Assembly: GCF_041296385.1 (NCBI RefSeq)
Contig: NW_027183981.1
Span: 434,001 to 498,000 of the forward strand
DNA length: 64,000 nt
DNA from: Aphelocoma coerulescens
Lineage: Eukaryota > Chordata > Aves > Passeriformes > Corvidae
Reading direction: 5' to 3'
Each line of letters starts with the position of its first letter. Within the stretch, counting starts at the first letter, position 1. This document shows positions 20,914 to 33,232 of the stretch, one piece after another. Both the position numbers and the translations under genes were made by a program. The notes beneath the pieces are model-generated. The model ran no database searches. It saw only the letters and a program-made list of their open reading frames with translations, and had not been told where the DNA came from.

Positions 20914-22881
20914 TCCTTGTCATGAGGTGCTCAGAGTGATTGGAAAGGCTGTTGGCAGCAGGCAGTTCTCTGGGTTCAAGCTGTGGAGCTGTCAGCGGGA
21001 ATGCAAAGGCCAAGCTGCTGAGCCTTTTGTCCTGGTGCCTTTAGTGTGTGAGCAGTCCCTGGTGCCGTTGTCTTTGGATCCTGAGTGTGGGAGAGGCAAG
21101 GCTTAGGATGGTGCGTAGAGCTGAGAAGGAAAGTGCCGAGAGCAGCGTGTGTGCTGCTGCTTTGAGGGGTGCAGTTGAAGTTGTAGGCAGCAAGAGCTTT
21201 CTCAGCTGGCCCTTTTGTGAGCTCTGCTTTTGCCAGATGACTTCCATCTTACCCTCTTACCATCTTAGCCTCTCATTTTTGCATATCCCAAACCCCCTTC
21301 CAAACATCCAGCAGCTGCTTGTAAAGAAGAAGTCCTAGAACAAAAAGCCAGTGCTGCCTTTCATAGCCCCTTTGCTGTCTATGAAGTAGAGGAAAGAAGC
21401 TAGTGAGACGCACTTTCTTTCTCAACTCCATAGAGCGCATCCTTCTCTCAAGGTGGCAGAGTCCTTGGCGGAAGTGAAGCATCTGCAGCTGCAGTTCAGA
21501 CTGAGAGATGTGCCAGGACAGGAAACATTTGCTGACCTTCCCTGTTCCCTGTGCAACATGATTCTCGCATCCCAGTCACTTTCACACACCTTCGGTACCC
21601 CTGAGTCCAAGCAGCTAAAGCTCACAGAGACAGAAGTGTCAGGAAGGAAAACGTTGCAAAAGCACCCCCTTCTCTTATCAGCATATAAATTGTGCACAAC
21701 AGGCTGCGGCACCGAACCTTCCTTCTCAGATAGACATGCCATCACACTTTTCACTCTTGCAGCTTGGTTGAAAAGCTCCAGCAGCTGCTCCCGCAATAGC
21801 AAAAGGTTCTAGAAGTGAAAGCCAGTTTGGGGCTGCACCTTCTCCTTGCCGCATGTAAGCCACACCAAACTCCCTGATGCACTCTGTCCTCCCCTTCTCA
21901 AAGGAGTAGACGGTGGCATCAGGACACACCTGTGTCCCAGCAGCTGGGTGCCCAGCCGGGAGCAGGAGCAGGGCTGGGGCTGCTCCCAAAGTTGCCCGGC
22001 CCCAATGCCAGAGCCGGACATATGCTGAGGGGGGGCTGGATCAGGCTTTATTGTCCAGCTGCATGCCAGGAGTGAGCACAAAATCTACCTGCATTCTCTG
22101 CAGCATGCCATCCTGGAGCAGAGCCATTGCCAAAGGAAGCCGTGAGCCCGTGCCAAGCCAGTGCCGGAGTGGGATCCTAGCAGCACCTGTGGAAGCCGGG
22201 AGAGAGGAGCCCACCTGGAGCAGGTTCGTGCAGGATTAATCATCCCGTGGCTTCCCACCAGGGTCCTGTTGCTTCCAAAAGGCCCCACAGTGTCACTGTG
22301 GCCCCTCGGTTCCACCAGGTTCCATAGCGTCACTGTGGTGCCCAGGGTTCCGTTAGCTTCGCCAGCATCCCCACGGTCTGCAGAGCTCCCCGAGCTTCTG
22401 TGGTGTCACAGTGGAGGCAGGGTTGCATCAGGTTCCATAGCATCAGCACGGTCTCCAGGGCTCCCCTGAGCTTCTGTGGTGGTGTCACAGAGGAGCCAGG
22501 CTTCCTTGTAGTTCCCCAGCATCACAAAGGCTCTCCTGGGAGCCACGGGTCACAAAGCACCGTGGGCTCTGTGCAGCCCCGCTGTGTCACAATGGCCGCT
22601 GGCTTCCACGAGCCCCCGCAGTGTCCCAGTGGGCCCCGTGGCTTTAGGAGTGGGTGGCTGGGAGTTGGTGCCAGCGGCTGGGGGAGCAGCAGCAGGGACT
22701 GTGTGTGGACAGTGCCATGGCCACTTGTGTGGCCACTGGTGTCTCTGTGCCAGGCACAGCCGTGGTGTGTAACACCGGCTCCGGGTCCTTTGGCTGTGCA
22801 GGTGGCAGTCACGGCCTGGAGCAGGGCTGCTCCCGGGGGACAGCCTGGGGCAGGAGGCTGCTGGAGATTCATTCCCCACAC
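20914..22881 (+). repeat. Macrosatellite unit U11 (1,968 bp)
   Basis: Close to U10 in its first half (C at offset 684, TGG at 851) but with G at 115, altered GC box, private-to-pair T at 22354 (CCGTTAGC) and a retained late CpG. U21 is its duplicate. Confidence 0.97.
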
Positions 22882-25153
22882 TCCTTGTCATGAGGTGCTC
22901 AGAGTGATTGGAAAGGCTGTTGGCAGCAGGCAGTTCTCTGGGTTCAAGCTGTGGAGCTGTCAGCGGGAATGCAAAGGCCAAGCTGGTGAGCCTTTTTTCC
23001 TGGTGCCTTTAGTGTGTGAGCAGTCCCTGGTGCCGTTGTCTTTGGATCCTGAGTGTGGGAGAGGCAAGGCTTAGGATGGTGCGTAGAGCTGAGAAGGAAA
23101 GTGCCGAGAGCAGCGTGTGTGCTGCTGCTTTGAGGGGTGCAGTTGAAGTTGTAGGCAGCAAGAGCTTTCTCAGCTGGCCCTTTTGTGAGCTCTGCTTTTG
23201 CCAGATGACTTCCATCTTACCCTCTTACCATCTTAGCCTCTCATTTTTGCATATCCCAAACCCCCTTCCAAACATCCAGCAGCTGCTTGTAAAGAAGAAG
23301 TCCTAGAACAAAAAGCCAGTGCTGCCTTTCATAGCCCCTTTGCTGTCTATGAAGTAGAGGAAAGAAGCTAGTGAGACGCACTTTCTTTCTCAACTCCATA
23401 GAGCGCATCCTTCTCTCAAGGTGGCAGAGTCCTTGGCGGAAGTGAAGCATCTGCAGCTGCAGTTCAGACTGAGAGATGTGCCAGGACAGGAAACATTTGC
23501 TGACCTTCCCTGTTCCCTGTGCAACATGATTCTCGCATCCCAGTCACTTTCACACACCTTCGGTACCCCTGAGTCCAAGCAGCTAAAGCTCACAGAGACA
23601 GAAGTGTCAGGAAGGAAAACGTTGCAAAAGCACCCCCTTCTCTTATCAGCATATAAATTGTGCACAACAGGCTGCGGCACCGAACCTTCCTTCTCAGATA
23701 GACATGCCATCACACTTTTCACTCTTGCAGCTCGGTTGAAAAGCTCCAGCAGCTGCTCCCGCAATAGCAAAAGGTTCTAGAAGTGAAAGCCAGTTTGGGG
23801 CTGCACCTTCTCCTTGCCGCATGTAAGCCACACCAAACTCCCTGATGCACTCTGTCCTCCCCTTCTCAAAGGAGTAGACGGTGGCATCAGGACACACCTG
23901 TGTCCCAGCAGCTGGGTGCCCAGCCGGGAGCAGGAGCAGGGCTGGGGCTGCTCCCAAAGTTGCCCCGCCCCAATGCCAGAGCCGGACATATGCTGAGGGG
24001 GGGCTGGATCAGGCTTTATTGTCCAGCTGCATGCCAGGAGTGAGCACAAAATCTACCTGCATTCTCTGCAGCATGCCATCCTGGAGCAGAGCCATTGCCA
24101 AAGGAAGCCGTGAGCCCGTGCCAAGCCAGTGCCGGAGTGGGATCCTAGCAGCACCTGTGGAAGCCGGGAGAGAGGAGCCCACCTGGAGCAGGTTCGTGCA
24201 GGATTAATCATCCCGTGGCTTCCCACCAGGGTCCTGTTGCTTCCAAAAGGCCCCACAGTGTCACTGTGGCCCCTCGGTTCCACCAGGTTCCATAGCGTCA
24301 CTGTGGTGCCCAGGGTTCCGTCAGCTTCGCCAGCATCCCCACGGTCTGCAGAGCTCCCCGAGCTTCTGTGGTGTCACAGTGGAGGCAGGGTTGCATCAGG
24401 TTCCATAGCATCAGCACGGTCTCCAGGGCTCCCAGAGGTTCTGTGGTGTCACAGTGGAGGCAGGGTTGCATCAGGTTCCATAGCATCACCACAGTCTCCA
24501 GGGCTATCTGATCTTCTGTGGTGTCACAGAGGAGACAGGGTTGCATCAGGTTCCATAGCATCAGCACGGTCTCCAGGGCTCCCAGAGGTTCTGTGGTGTC
24601 ACAGAGGAGGCAGGGTTGCATCAGGTTCCATAGCATCACCACGGTCTCCAGGGCTCCCCTGAGCTTCTGTGGTGGTGTCACAGAGGAGGCAGGGTTGCAT
24701 CAGGTTCCATAGCATCAGCACGGTCTCCAGGGCTCCCCTGAGCTTCTGTGGTGGTGTCACAGAGGAGCCAGGCTTCCTTGTAGTTCCCCAGCATCACAAA
24801 GGCTCTCCTGGGAGCCACGGGTCACAAAGCACCGTGGGCTCTGTGCAGCCCCGCTGTGTCACAATGGCCGCTGGCTTCCACGAGCCCCCGCAGTGTCCCA
24901 GTGGGCCCCGTGGCTTTAGGAGTGGGTGGCTGGGAGTTGGTGCCAGCGGCTGGGGGAGCAGCAGCAGGGACTGTGTGTGGACAGTGCCATGGCCACTTGT
25001 GTGGCCACTGGTGTCTCTGTGCCAGGCACAGCCGTGGTGTGTAACACCGGCTCCGGGTCCTTTGGCTGTGCAGGTGGCAGTCACGGCCTGGAGCAGGGCT
25101 GCTCCCGGGGGACAGCCTGGGGCAGGAGGCTGCTGGAGATTCATTCCCCACAC
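22882..25153 (+). repeat. Macrosatellite unit U12 (2,272 bp, five copies including one 79-bp copy)
   Basis: Donor intact with T at offset 115, C at 684, CGG at 851, intact GC box. The minisatellite at 24360-24738 has four 75-bp copies and one 79-bp copy. Its third copy opens with GATCTTCTG and carries GGAGACAGG, both private to U12 and U22. Confidence 0.97.
24360..24738 (+). repeat. Minisatellite, four 75-bp copies plus one chimeric 79-bp copy (U12)
   Basis: The fifth copy opens with the sequence that normally follows the tract (CCCCTGAGCTTCTGTGG then TGGTG), yet continues as a normal monomer. It is 4 bp longer because of the doubled GTGGTG. This is what exchange between the 3' flank and an internal monomer would leave. 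U22 has the same tract at 44593-44971. Confidence 0.93.
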
Positions 25154-27204
25154 TCCTTGTCATGAGGTGCTCAGAGTGATTGGAAAGGCTGTTGGCAGCA
25201 GGCAGTTCTCTGGGTTCAAGCTGTGGAGCTGTCAGCGGGAATGCAAAGGCCAAGCTGCTGAGCCTTTTGTCCTGGTGCCTTTAGTGTGTGAGCAGTCCCT
25301 GGTGCCGTTGTCTTTGGATCCTGAGTGTGGGAGAGGCAAGGCTTAGGATGGTGCGTAGAGCTGAGAAGGAAAGTGCCGAGAGCAGCGTGTGTGCTGCTGC
25401 TTTGAGGGGTGCAGTTGAAGTTGTAGGCAGCAAGAGCTTTCTCAGCTGGCCCTTTTGTGAGCTCTGCTTTTGCCAGATGACTTCCATCTTACCCTCTTAC
25501 CATCTTAGCCTCTCATTTTTGCATATCCCAAACCCCCTTCCAAACATCCAGCAGCTGCTTGTAAAGAAGAAGTCCTAGAACAAAAAGCCAGTGCTGCCTT
25601 TCATAGCCCCTTTGCTGTCTATGAAGTAGAGGAAAGAAGCTAGTGAGATGCACTTTCTTTCTCAACTCCATAGAGCGCATCCTTCTCTCAAGGTGGCAGA
25701 GTCCTTGGCGGAAGTGAAGCATCTGCAGCTGCAGTTCAGACTGAGAGATGTGCCAGGACAGGAAACATTTGCTGACCTTCCCTGTTCCCTGTGCAACATG
25801 ATTCTCGCATCCCAGTCACTTTCACATACCTTCGGTATCCCTGAGTCCAAGCAGCTAAAGCTCACAGAGACAGAAGTGTCAGGAAGGAAAACGTTGCAAA
25901 AGCACCCCCTTCTCTTATCAGCATATAAATTGTGCACAACAGGCTGCGGCACCGAACCTTCCTTCTCAGATAGACATGCCATCACACTTTTCACTCTTGC
26001 AGCTCGGTTGAAAAGCTCCAGCAGCTGCTCCCGCAATAGCAAAAGGTTCTAGAAGTGAAAGCCAGTTTGGGGCTGCACCTTCTCCTTGCCGCATGTAAGC
26101 CACACCAAACTCCCTGATGCACTCTGTCCTCCCCTTCTCAAAGGAGTAGACGGTGGCATCAGGACACACCTGTGTCCCAGCAGCTGGGTGCCCAGCCGGG
26201 AGCAGGAGCAGGGCTGGGGCTGCTCCCAAAGTTGCCCGGCCCCAATGCCAGAGCCGGACATATGCTGAGGGGGGGCTGGATCAGGCTTTATTGTCCAGCT
26301 GCATGCCAGGAGTGAGCACAAAATCTACCTGCATTCTCTGCAGCATGCCATCCTGGAGCAGAGCCATTGCCAAAGGAAGCCGTGAGCCCGTGCCAAGCCA
26401 GTGCCGGAGTGGGATCCTAGCAGCACCTGTGGAAGCCGGGAGAGAGGAGCCCACCTGGAGCAGGTTCGTGCAGGATTAATCATCCCGTGGCTTCCCACCA
26501 GGGTCCTGTTGCTTCCAAAAGGCCCCACAGTGTCACTGTGGCCCCTCGGTTCCACCAGGTTCCATAGCGTCACTGTGGTGCCCAGGGTTCCGTCAGCTTC
26601 GCCAGAATCCCCACGGTCTGCAGAGGTCCCCGAGCTTCTGTGGTGTCACAGTGGAGGCAGGGTTGCATCAGGTTCCATAGCATCAGCACGGTCTCCAGGG
26701 CTCCCAGATGTTCTGTGGTGTCACAGAGGAGGCAGGGTTGCATCAGGTTCCATAGCATCAGCACGGTCTCCAGGGCTCCCCTGAGCTTCTGTGGTGGTGT
26801 CACAGAGGAGCCAGGCTTCCTTGTAGTTCCCCAGCATCACAAAGGCTCTCCTGGGAGCCACGGGTCACAAAGCACCGTGGGCTCTGTGCAGCCCCGCTGT
26901 GTCACAATGGCCGCTGGCTTCCACGAGCCCCCGCAGTGTCCCAGTGGGCCCCGTGGCTTTAGGAGTGGGTGGCTGGGAGTTGGTGCCAGCGGCTGGGGGA
27001 GCAGCAGCAGGGACTGTGTGTGGACAGTGCCATGGCCACTTGTGTGGCCACTGGTGTCTCTGTGCCAGGCACAGCCGTGGTGTGTAACACCGGCTCCGGG
27101 TCCTTTGGCTGTGCAGGTGGCAGTCACGGCCTGGAGCAGGGCTGCTCCCGGGGGACAGCCTGGGGCAGGAGGCTGCTGGAGATTCATTCCCCACACGCTG
27201 CAGC
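25154..27204 (+). repeat. Macrosatellite unit U13 (2,051 bp, two copies, 8-bp insertion)
   Basis: H-type backbone: T at 25649 (CpG loss that creates an ATG), donor lost, CATACC at 673, altered GC box, A at 26606. The second minisatellite copy begins with AGATGTTC, which distinguishes U13 and U23 from U16, U26 and U30. Ends with the 8-bp insertion. Confidence 0.97.
25648..26052 (+). other. 134-codon open frame with an ATG created by CpG decay (H-type units)
   Basis: T at 25649 turns GAGACGCAC into GAGATGCAC and opens an ATG frame to 26052. The same occurs at 31635, 45881, 51868 and 59823. Other units have the same frame without this ATG. It has Ser-rich ends, no domain and crosses the acceptor-like AGs, so I treat it as accidental. 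Confidence 0.12.
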
Positions 27205-29172
27205 TCCTTGTCATGAGGTGCTCAGAGTGATTGGAAAGGCTGTTGCCAGCGTGCAGTTCTCTGGGTTCAAGCTGTGGAGCTGTCAGCGGGAATGCAAAGG
27301 CCAAGCTGGTGAGCCTTTTGTCCTGGTGCCTTTAGTGTGTGAGCAGTCCCTGGTGCCGTTGTCTTTGGATCCTGAGTGTGGGAGAGGCAAGGCTTAGGAT
27401 GGTGCGTAGAGCTGAGAAGGAAAGTGCCGAGAGCAGCGTGTGTGCTGCTGCTTTGAGGGGTGCAGTTGAAGTTGTAGGCAGCAAGAGCTTTCTCAGCTGG
27501 CCCTTTTGTGAGCTCTGCTTTTGCCAGATGACTTCCATCTTACCCTCTTACCATCTTAGCCTCTCATTTTTGCATATCCCAAACCCCCTTCCAAACATCC
27601 AGCAGCTGCTTGTAAAGAAGAAGTCCTAGAACAAAAAGCCAGTGCTGCCTTTCATAGCCCCTTTGCTGTCTATGAAGTAGAGGAAAGAAGCTAGTGAGAC
27701 GCACTTTCTTTCTCAACTCCATAGAGCGCATCCTTCTCTCAAGGTGGCAGAGTCCTTGGCGGAAGTGAAGCATCTGCAGCTGCAGTTCAGACTGAGAGAT
27801 GTGCCAGGACAGGAAACATTTGCTGACCTTCCCTGTTCCCTGTGCAACATGATTCTCGCATCCCAGTCACTTTCACACACCTTCGGTATCCCTGAGTCCA
27901 AGCAGCTAAAGCTCACAGAGACAGAAGTGTCAGGAAGGAAAACGTTGCAAAAGCACCCCCTTCTCTTATCAGCATATAAATTGTGCACAACAGGCTGCGG
28001 CACCGAACCTTCCTTCTCAGATAGACATGCCATCACACTTTTCACTCTTGCAGCTCGGTTGAAAAGCTCCAGCAGCTGCTCCCGCAATAGCAAAAGGTTC
28101 TAGAAGTGAAAGCCAGTTTGGGGCTGCACCTTCTCCTTGCCGCATGTAAGCCACACCAAACTCCCTGATGCACTCTGTCCTCCCCTTCTCAAAGGAGTAG
28201 ACGGTGGCATCAGGACACACCTGTGTCCCAGCAGCTGGGTGCCCAGCCGGGAGCAGGAGCAGGGCTGGGGCTGCTCCCAAAGTTGCCCCGCCCCAATGCC
28301 AGAGCCGGACATATGCTGAGGGGGGGCTGGATCAGGCTTTATTGTCCAGCTGCATGCCAGGAGTGAGCACAAAATCTACCTGCATTCTCTGCAGCATGCC
28401 ATCCTGGAGCAGAGCCATTGCCAAAGGAAGCCGTGAGCCCGTGCCAAGCCAGTGCCGGAGTGGGATCCTAGCAGCACCTGTGGAAGCCGGGAGAGAGGAG
28501 CCCACCTGGAGCAGGTTCGTGCAGGATTAATCATCCCGTGGCTTCCCACCAGGGTCCTGTTGCTTCCATAAGGCCCCACAGTGTCACTGTGGCCCCTCGG
28601 TTCCACCAGGTTCCATAGCGTCACTGTGGTGCCCAGGGTTCCGTCAGCTTCGCCAGCATCCCCACGGTCTGCAGAGCTCCCCGAGCTTCTGTGGTGTCAC
28701 AGTGGAGGCAGGGTTGCATCAGGTTCCATAGCATCAGCACGGTCTCCAGGGCTCCCCTGAGCTTCTGTGGTGGTGTCACAGAGGAGCCAGGCTTCCTTGT
28801 AGTTCCCCAGCATCACAAAGGCTCTCCTGGGAGCCACGGGTCACAAAGCACCGTGGGCTCTGTGCAGCCCCGCTGTGTCACAATGGCCGCTGGCTTCCAC
28901 GAGCCCCCGCAGTGTCCCAGTGGGCCCCGTGGCTTTAGGAGTGGGTGGCTGGGAGTTGGTGCCAGCGGCTGGGGGAGCAGCAGCAGGGACTGTGTGTGGA
29001 CAGTGCCATGGCCACTTGTGTGGCCACTGGTGTCTCTGTGCCAGGCACAGCCGTGGTGTGTAACACCGGCTCCGGGTCCTTTGGCTGTGCAGGTGGCAGT
29101 CACGGCCTGGAGCAGGGCTGCTCCCGGGGGACAGCCTGGGGCAGGAGGCTGCTGGAGATTCATTCCCCACAC
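27205..29172 (+). repeat. Macrosatellite unit U14 (1,968 bp)
   Basis: Begins with the post-insertion haplotype GCCAGCGTGCAG. Donor intact, CACACC at 673, G at 742, intact GC box, T at 28569 (CCATAAGG). U24, U27 and U31 are of the same type. Confidence 0.97.
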
Positions 29173-31140
29173 TCCTTGTCATGAGGTGCTCAGAGTGATT
29201 GGAAAGGCTGTTGGCAGCAGGCAGTTCTCTGGGTTCAAGCTGTGGAGCTGTCAGCGGGAATGCAAAGGCCAAGCTGGTGAGCCTTTTTTCCTGGTGCCTT
29301 TAGTGTGTGAGCAGTCCCTGGTGCCGTTGTCTTTGGATCCTGAGTGTGGGAGAGGCAAGGCTTAGGATGGTGCGTAGAGCTGAGAAGGAAAGTGCCGAGA
29401 GCAGCGTGTGTGCTGCTGCTTTGAGGGGTGCAGTTGAAGTTGTAGGCAGCAAGAGCTTTCTCAGCTGGCCCTTTTGTGAGCTCTGCTTTTGCCAGATGAC
29501 TTCCATCTTACCCTCTTACCATCTTAGCCTCTCATTTTTGCATATCCCAAACCCCCTTCCAAACATCCAGCAGCTGCTTGTAAAGAAGAAGTCCTAGAAC
29601 AAAAAGCCAGTGCTGCCTTTCATAGCCCCTTTGCTGTCTATGAAGTAGAGGAAAGAAGCTAGTGAGACGCACTTTCTTTCTCAACTCCATAGAGCGCATC
29701 CTTCTCTCAAGGTGGCAGAGTCCTTGGCGGAAGTGAAGCATCTGCAGCTGCAGTTCAGACTGAGAGATGTGCCAGGACAGGAAACATTTGCTGACCTTCC
29801 CTGTTCCCTGTGCAACATGATTCTCGCATCCCAGTCACTTTCACACACCTTCGGTATCCCTGAGTCCAAGCAGCTAAAGCTCACAGAGACAGAAGTGTCA
29901 GGAAGGAAAACGTTGCAAAAGCACCCCCTTCTCTTATCAGCATATAAATTGTGCACAACAGGCTGCGGCACCGAACCTTCCTTCTCAGATAGACATGCCA
30001 TCACACTTTTCACTCTTGCAGCTCGGTTGAAAAGCTCCAGCAGCTGCTCCCGCAATAGCAAAAGGTTCTAGAAGTGAAAGCCAGTTTGGGGCTGCACCTT
30101 CTCCTTGCCGCATGTAAGCCACACCAAACTCCCTGATGCACTCTGTCCTCCCCTTCTCAAAGGAGTAGACGGTGGCATCAGGACACACCTGTGTCCCAGC
30201 AGCTGGGTGCCCAGCCGGGAGCAGGAGCAGGGCTGGGGCTGCTCCCAAAGTTGCCCCGCCCCAATGCCAGAGCCGGACATATGCTGAGGGGGGGCTGGAT
30301 CAGGCTTTATTGTCCAGCTGCATGCCAGGAGTGAGCACAAAATCTACCTGCATTCTCTGCAGCATGCCATCCTGGAGCAGAGCCATTGCCAAAGGAAGCC
30401 GTGAGCCCGTGCCAAGCCAGTGCCGGAGTGGGATCCTAGCAGCACCTGTGGAAGCCGGGAGAGAGGAGCCCACCTGGAGCAGGTTCGTGCAGGATTAATC
30501 ATCCCGTGGCTTCCCACCAGGGTCCTGTTGCTTCCAAAAGGCCCCACAGTGTCACTGTGGCCCCTCGGTTCCACCAGGTTCCATAGCGTCACTGTGGTGC
30601 CCAGGGTTCCGTCAGCTTCGCCAGCATCCCCACGGTCTGCAGAGCTCCCCGAGCTTCTGTGGTGTCACAGTGGAGGCAGGGTTGCATCAGGTTCCATAGC
30701 ATCAGCACGGTCTCCAGGGCTCCCCTGAGCTTCTGTGGTGGTGTCACAGAGGAGCCAGGCTTCCTTGTAGTTCCCCAGCATCACAAAGGCTCTCCTGGGA
30801 GCCACGGGTCACAAAGCACCGTGGGCTCTGTGCAGCCCCGCTGTGTCACAATGGCCGCTGGCTTCCACGAGCCCCCGCAGTGTCCCAGTGGGCCCCGTGG
30901 CTTTAGGAGTGGGTGGCTGGGAGTTGGTGCCAGCGGCTGGGGGAGCAGCAGCAGGGACTGTGTGTGGACAGTGCCATGGCCACTTGTGTGGCCACTGGTG
31001 TCTCTGTGCCAGGCACAGCCGTGGTGTGTAACACCGGCTCCGGGTCCTTTGGCTGTGCAGGTGGCAGTCACGGCCTGGAGCAGGGCTGCTCCCGGGGGAC
31101 AGCCTGGGGCAGGAGGCTGCTGGAGATTCATTCCCCACAC
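29173..31140 (+). repeat. Macrosatellite unit U15 (1,968 bp)
   Basis: Donor intact with T at offset 115, CACACC at 673, G at 742, intact GC box, late CpG retained. U25, U28, U29 and the start of U32 are of the same type. Confidence 0.97.
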
Positions 31141-33191
31141 TCCTTGTCATGAGGTGCTCAGAGTGATTGGAAAGGCTGTTGGCAGCAGGCAGTTCTCTGG
31201 GTTCAAGCTGTGGAGCTGTCAGCGGGAATGCAAAGGCCAAGCTGCTGAGCCTTTTGTCCTGGTGCCTTTAGTGTGTGAGCAGTCCCTGGTGCCGTTGTCT
31301 TTGGATCCTGAGTGTGGGAGAGGCAAGGCTTAGGATGGTGCGTAGAGCTGAGAAGGAAAGTGCCGAGAGCAGCGTGTGTGCTGCTGCTTTGAGGGGTGCA
31401 GTTGAAGTTGTAGGCAGCAAGAGCTTTCTCAGCTGGCCCTTTTGTGAGCTCTGCTTTTGCCAGATGACTTCCATCTTACCCTCTTACCATCTTAGCCTCT
31501 CATTTTTGCATATCCCAAACCCCCTTCCAAACATCCAGCAGCTGCTTGTAAAGAAGAAGTCCTAGAACAAAAAGCCAGTGCTGCCTTTCATAGCCCCTTT
31601 GCTGTCTATGAAGTAGAGGAAAGAAGCTAGTGAGATGCACTTTCTTTCTCAACTCCATAGAGCGCATCCTTCTCTCAAGGTGGCAGAGTCCTTGGCGGAA
31701 GTGAAGCATCTGCAGCTGCAGTTCAGACTGAGAGATGTGCCAGGACAGGAAACATTTGCTGACCTTCCCTGTTCCCTGTGCAACATGATTCTCGCATCCC
31801 AGTCACTTTCACATACCTTCGGTATCCCTGAGTCCAAGCAGCTAAAGCTCACAGAGACAGAAGTGTCAGGAAGGAAAACGTTGCAAAAGCACCCCCTTCT
31901 CTTATCAGCATATAAATTGTGCACAACAGGCTGCGGCACCGAACCTTCCTTCTCAGATAGACATGCCATCACACTTTTCACTCTTGCAGCTCGGTTGAAA
32001 AGCTCCAGCAGCTGCTCCCGCAATAGCAAAAGGTTCTAGAAGTGAAAGCCAGTTTGGGGCTGCACCTTCTCCTTGCCGCATGTAAGCCACACCAAACTCC
32101 CTGATGCACTCTGTCCTCCCCTTCTCAAAGGAGTAGACGGTGGCATCAGGACACACCTGTGTCCCAGCAGCTGGGTGCCCAGCCGGGAGCAGGAGCAGGG
32201 CTGGGGCTGCTCCCAAAGTTGCCCGGCCCCAATGCCAGAGCCGGACATATGCTGAGGGGGGGCTGGATCAGGCTTTATTGTCCAGCTGCATGCCAGGAGT
32301 GAGCACAAAATCTACCTGCATTCTCTGCAGCATGCCATCCTGGAGCAGAGCCATTGCCAAAGGAAGCCGTGAGCCCGTGCCAAGCCAGTGCCGGAGTGGG
32401 ATCCTAGCAGCACCTGTGGAAGCCGGGAGAGAGGAGCCCACCTGGAGCAGGTTCGTGCAGGATTAATCATCCCGTGGCTTCCCACCAGGGTCCTGTTGCT
32501 TCCAAAAGGCCCCACAGTGTCACTGTGGCCCCTCGGTTCCACCAGGTTCCATAGCGTCACTGTGGTGCCCAGGGTTCCGTCAGCTTCGCCAGAATCCCCA
32601 CGGTCTGCAGAGGTCCCCGAGCTTCTGTGGTGTCACAGTGGAGGCAGGGTTGCATCAGGTTCCATAGCATCAGCACGGTCTCCAGGGCTCCAAGAGCTTC
32701 TGTGGTGTCACAGAGGAGGCAGGGTTGCATCAGGTTCCATAGCATCAGCACGGTCTCCAGGGCTCCCCTGAGCTTCTGTGGTGGTGTCACAGAGGAGCCA
32801 GGCTTCCTTGTAGTTCCCCAGCATCACAAAGGCTCTCCTGGGAGCCACGGGTCACAAAGCACCGTGGGCTCTGTGCAGCCCCGCTGTGTCACAATGGCCG
32901 CTGGCTTCCACGAGCCCCCGCAGTGTCCCAGTGGGCCCCGTGGCTTTAGGAGTGGGTGGCTGGGAGTTGGTGCCAGCGGCTGGGGGAGCAGCAGCAGGGA
33001 CTGTGTGTGGACAGTGCCATGGCCACTTGTGTGGCCACTGGTGTCTCTGTGCCAGGCACAGCCGTGGTGTGTAACACCGGCTCCGGGTCCTTTGGCTGTG
33101 CAGGTGGCAGTCACGGCCTGGAGCAGGGCTGCTCCCGGGGGACAGCCTGGGGCAGGAGGCTGCTGGAGATTCATTCCCCACACGCTGCAGC
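31141..33191 (+). repeat. Macrosatellite unit U16 (2,051 bp, two copies, 8-bp insertion), end of first 20-kb copy
   Basis: H-type backbone like U13, but its second minisatellite copy opens with AAGAGCTT. The 8-bp insertion occupies 33184-33191. The next unit does not carry the usual post-insertion haplotype, so the duplication junction lies here. Confidence 0.97.
33184..33191. other. 8-bp palindromic insertion GCTGCAGC
   Basis: Inserted between CCCCACAC and TCCTTGTC at the end of each 2,051-bp unit (before 15010, 27205, 33192, 35243, 47438, 53425, 61380). The insert is its own reverse complement. It shifts the frame of the plus-strand open frame that crosses it. In the other six cases it is followed 41 bp later by GCCAGCGTGCAG. 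Here it is followed by GGCAGCAGGCAG. Confidence 0.93.
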
Positions 33192-33232
33192 TCCTTGTCA
33201 TGAGGTGCTCAGAGTGATTGGAAAGGCTGTTG
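33192..33232. other. Exchange tract of the 20-kb duplication (41-bp homology)
   Basis: To the left the sequence is that of an inserted H-type unit. From 33233 it is that of a unit following a non-inserted one. The 41 bp between are identical in both parents, so the crossover occurred in this interval. The same 41 bp lie at 12959-12999 (left parent) and 53425-53465 (right parent). Confidence 0.9.

Larger units (their letters stand above)
25154..31140 (+). repeat. Three-unit subrepeat (5,987 bp): H-type, U14-type, U15-type
   Basis: The order inserted H-type unit, CCATAAGG unit, T-115 unit recurs at 45387-51373. It appears in extended form at 51374-59328 and begins again at 59329. This is a smaller period nested inside the ten-unit repeat. 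Confidence 0.88.
12959..33191 (+). repeat. Ten-unit higher-order repeat, copy 1 (20,233 bp, U7-U16)
   Basis: Unit-length order is 2051, 1968 x4, 2272, 2051, 1968, 1968, 2051. Every diagnostic variant recurs 20,233 bp downstream, including rare ones at 18022, 22354, 25649, 28569 and the odd minisatellite copies of U12. I found no internal difference from copy 2. The first differences lie outside the tract, upstream of 12959 and beyond the right-hand junction. Confidence 0.95.
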
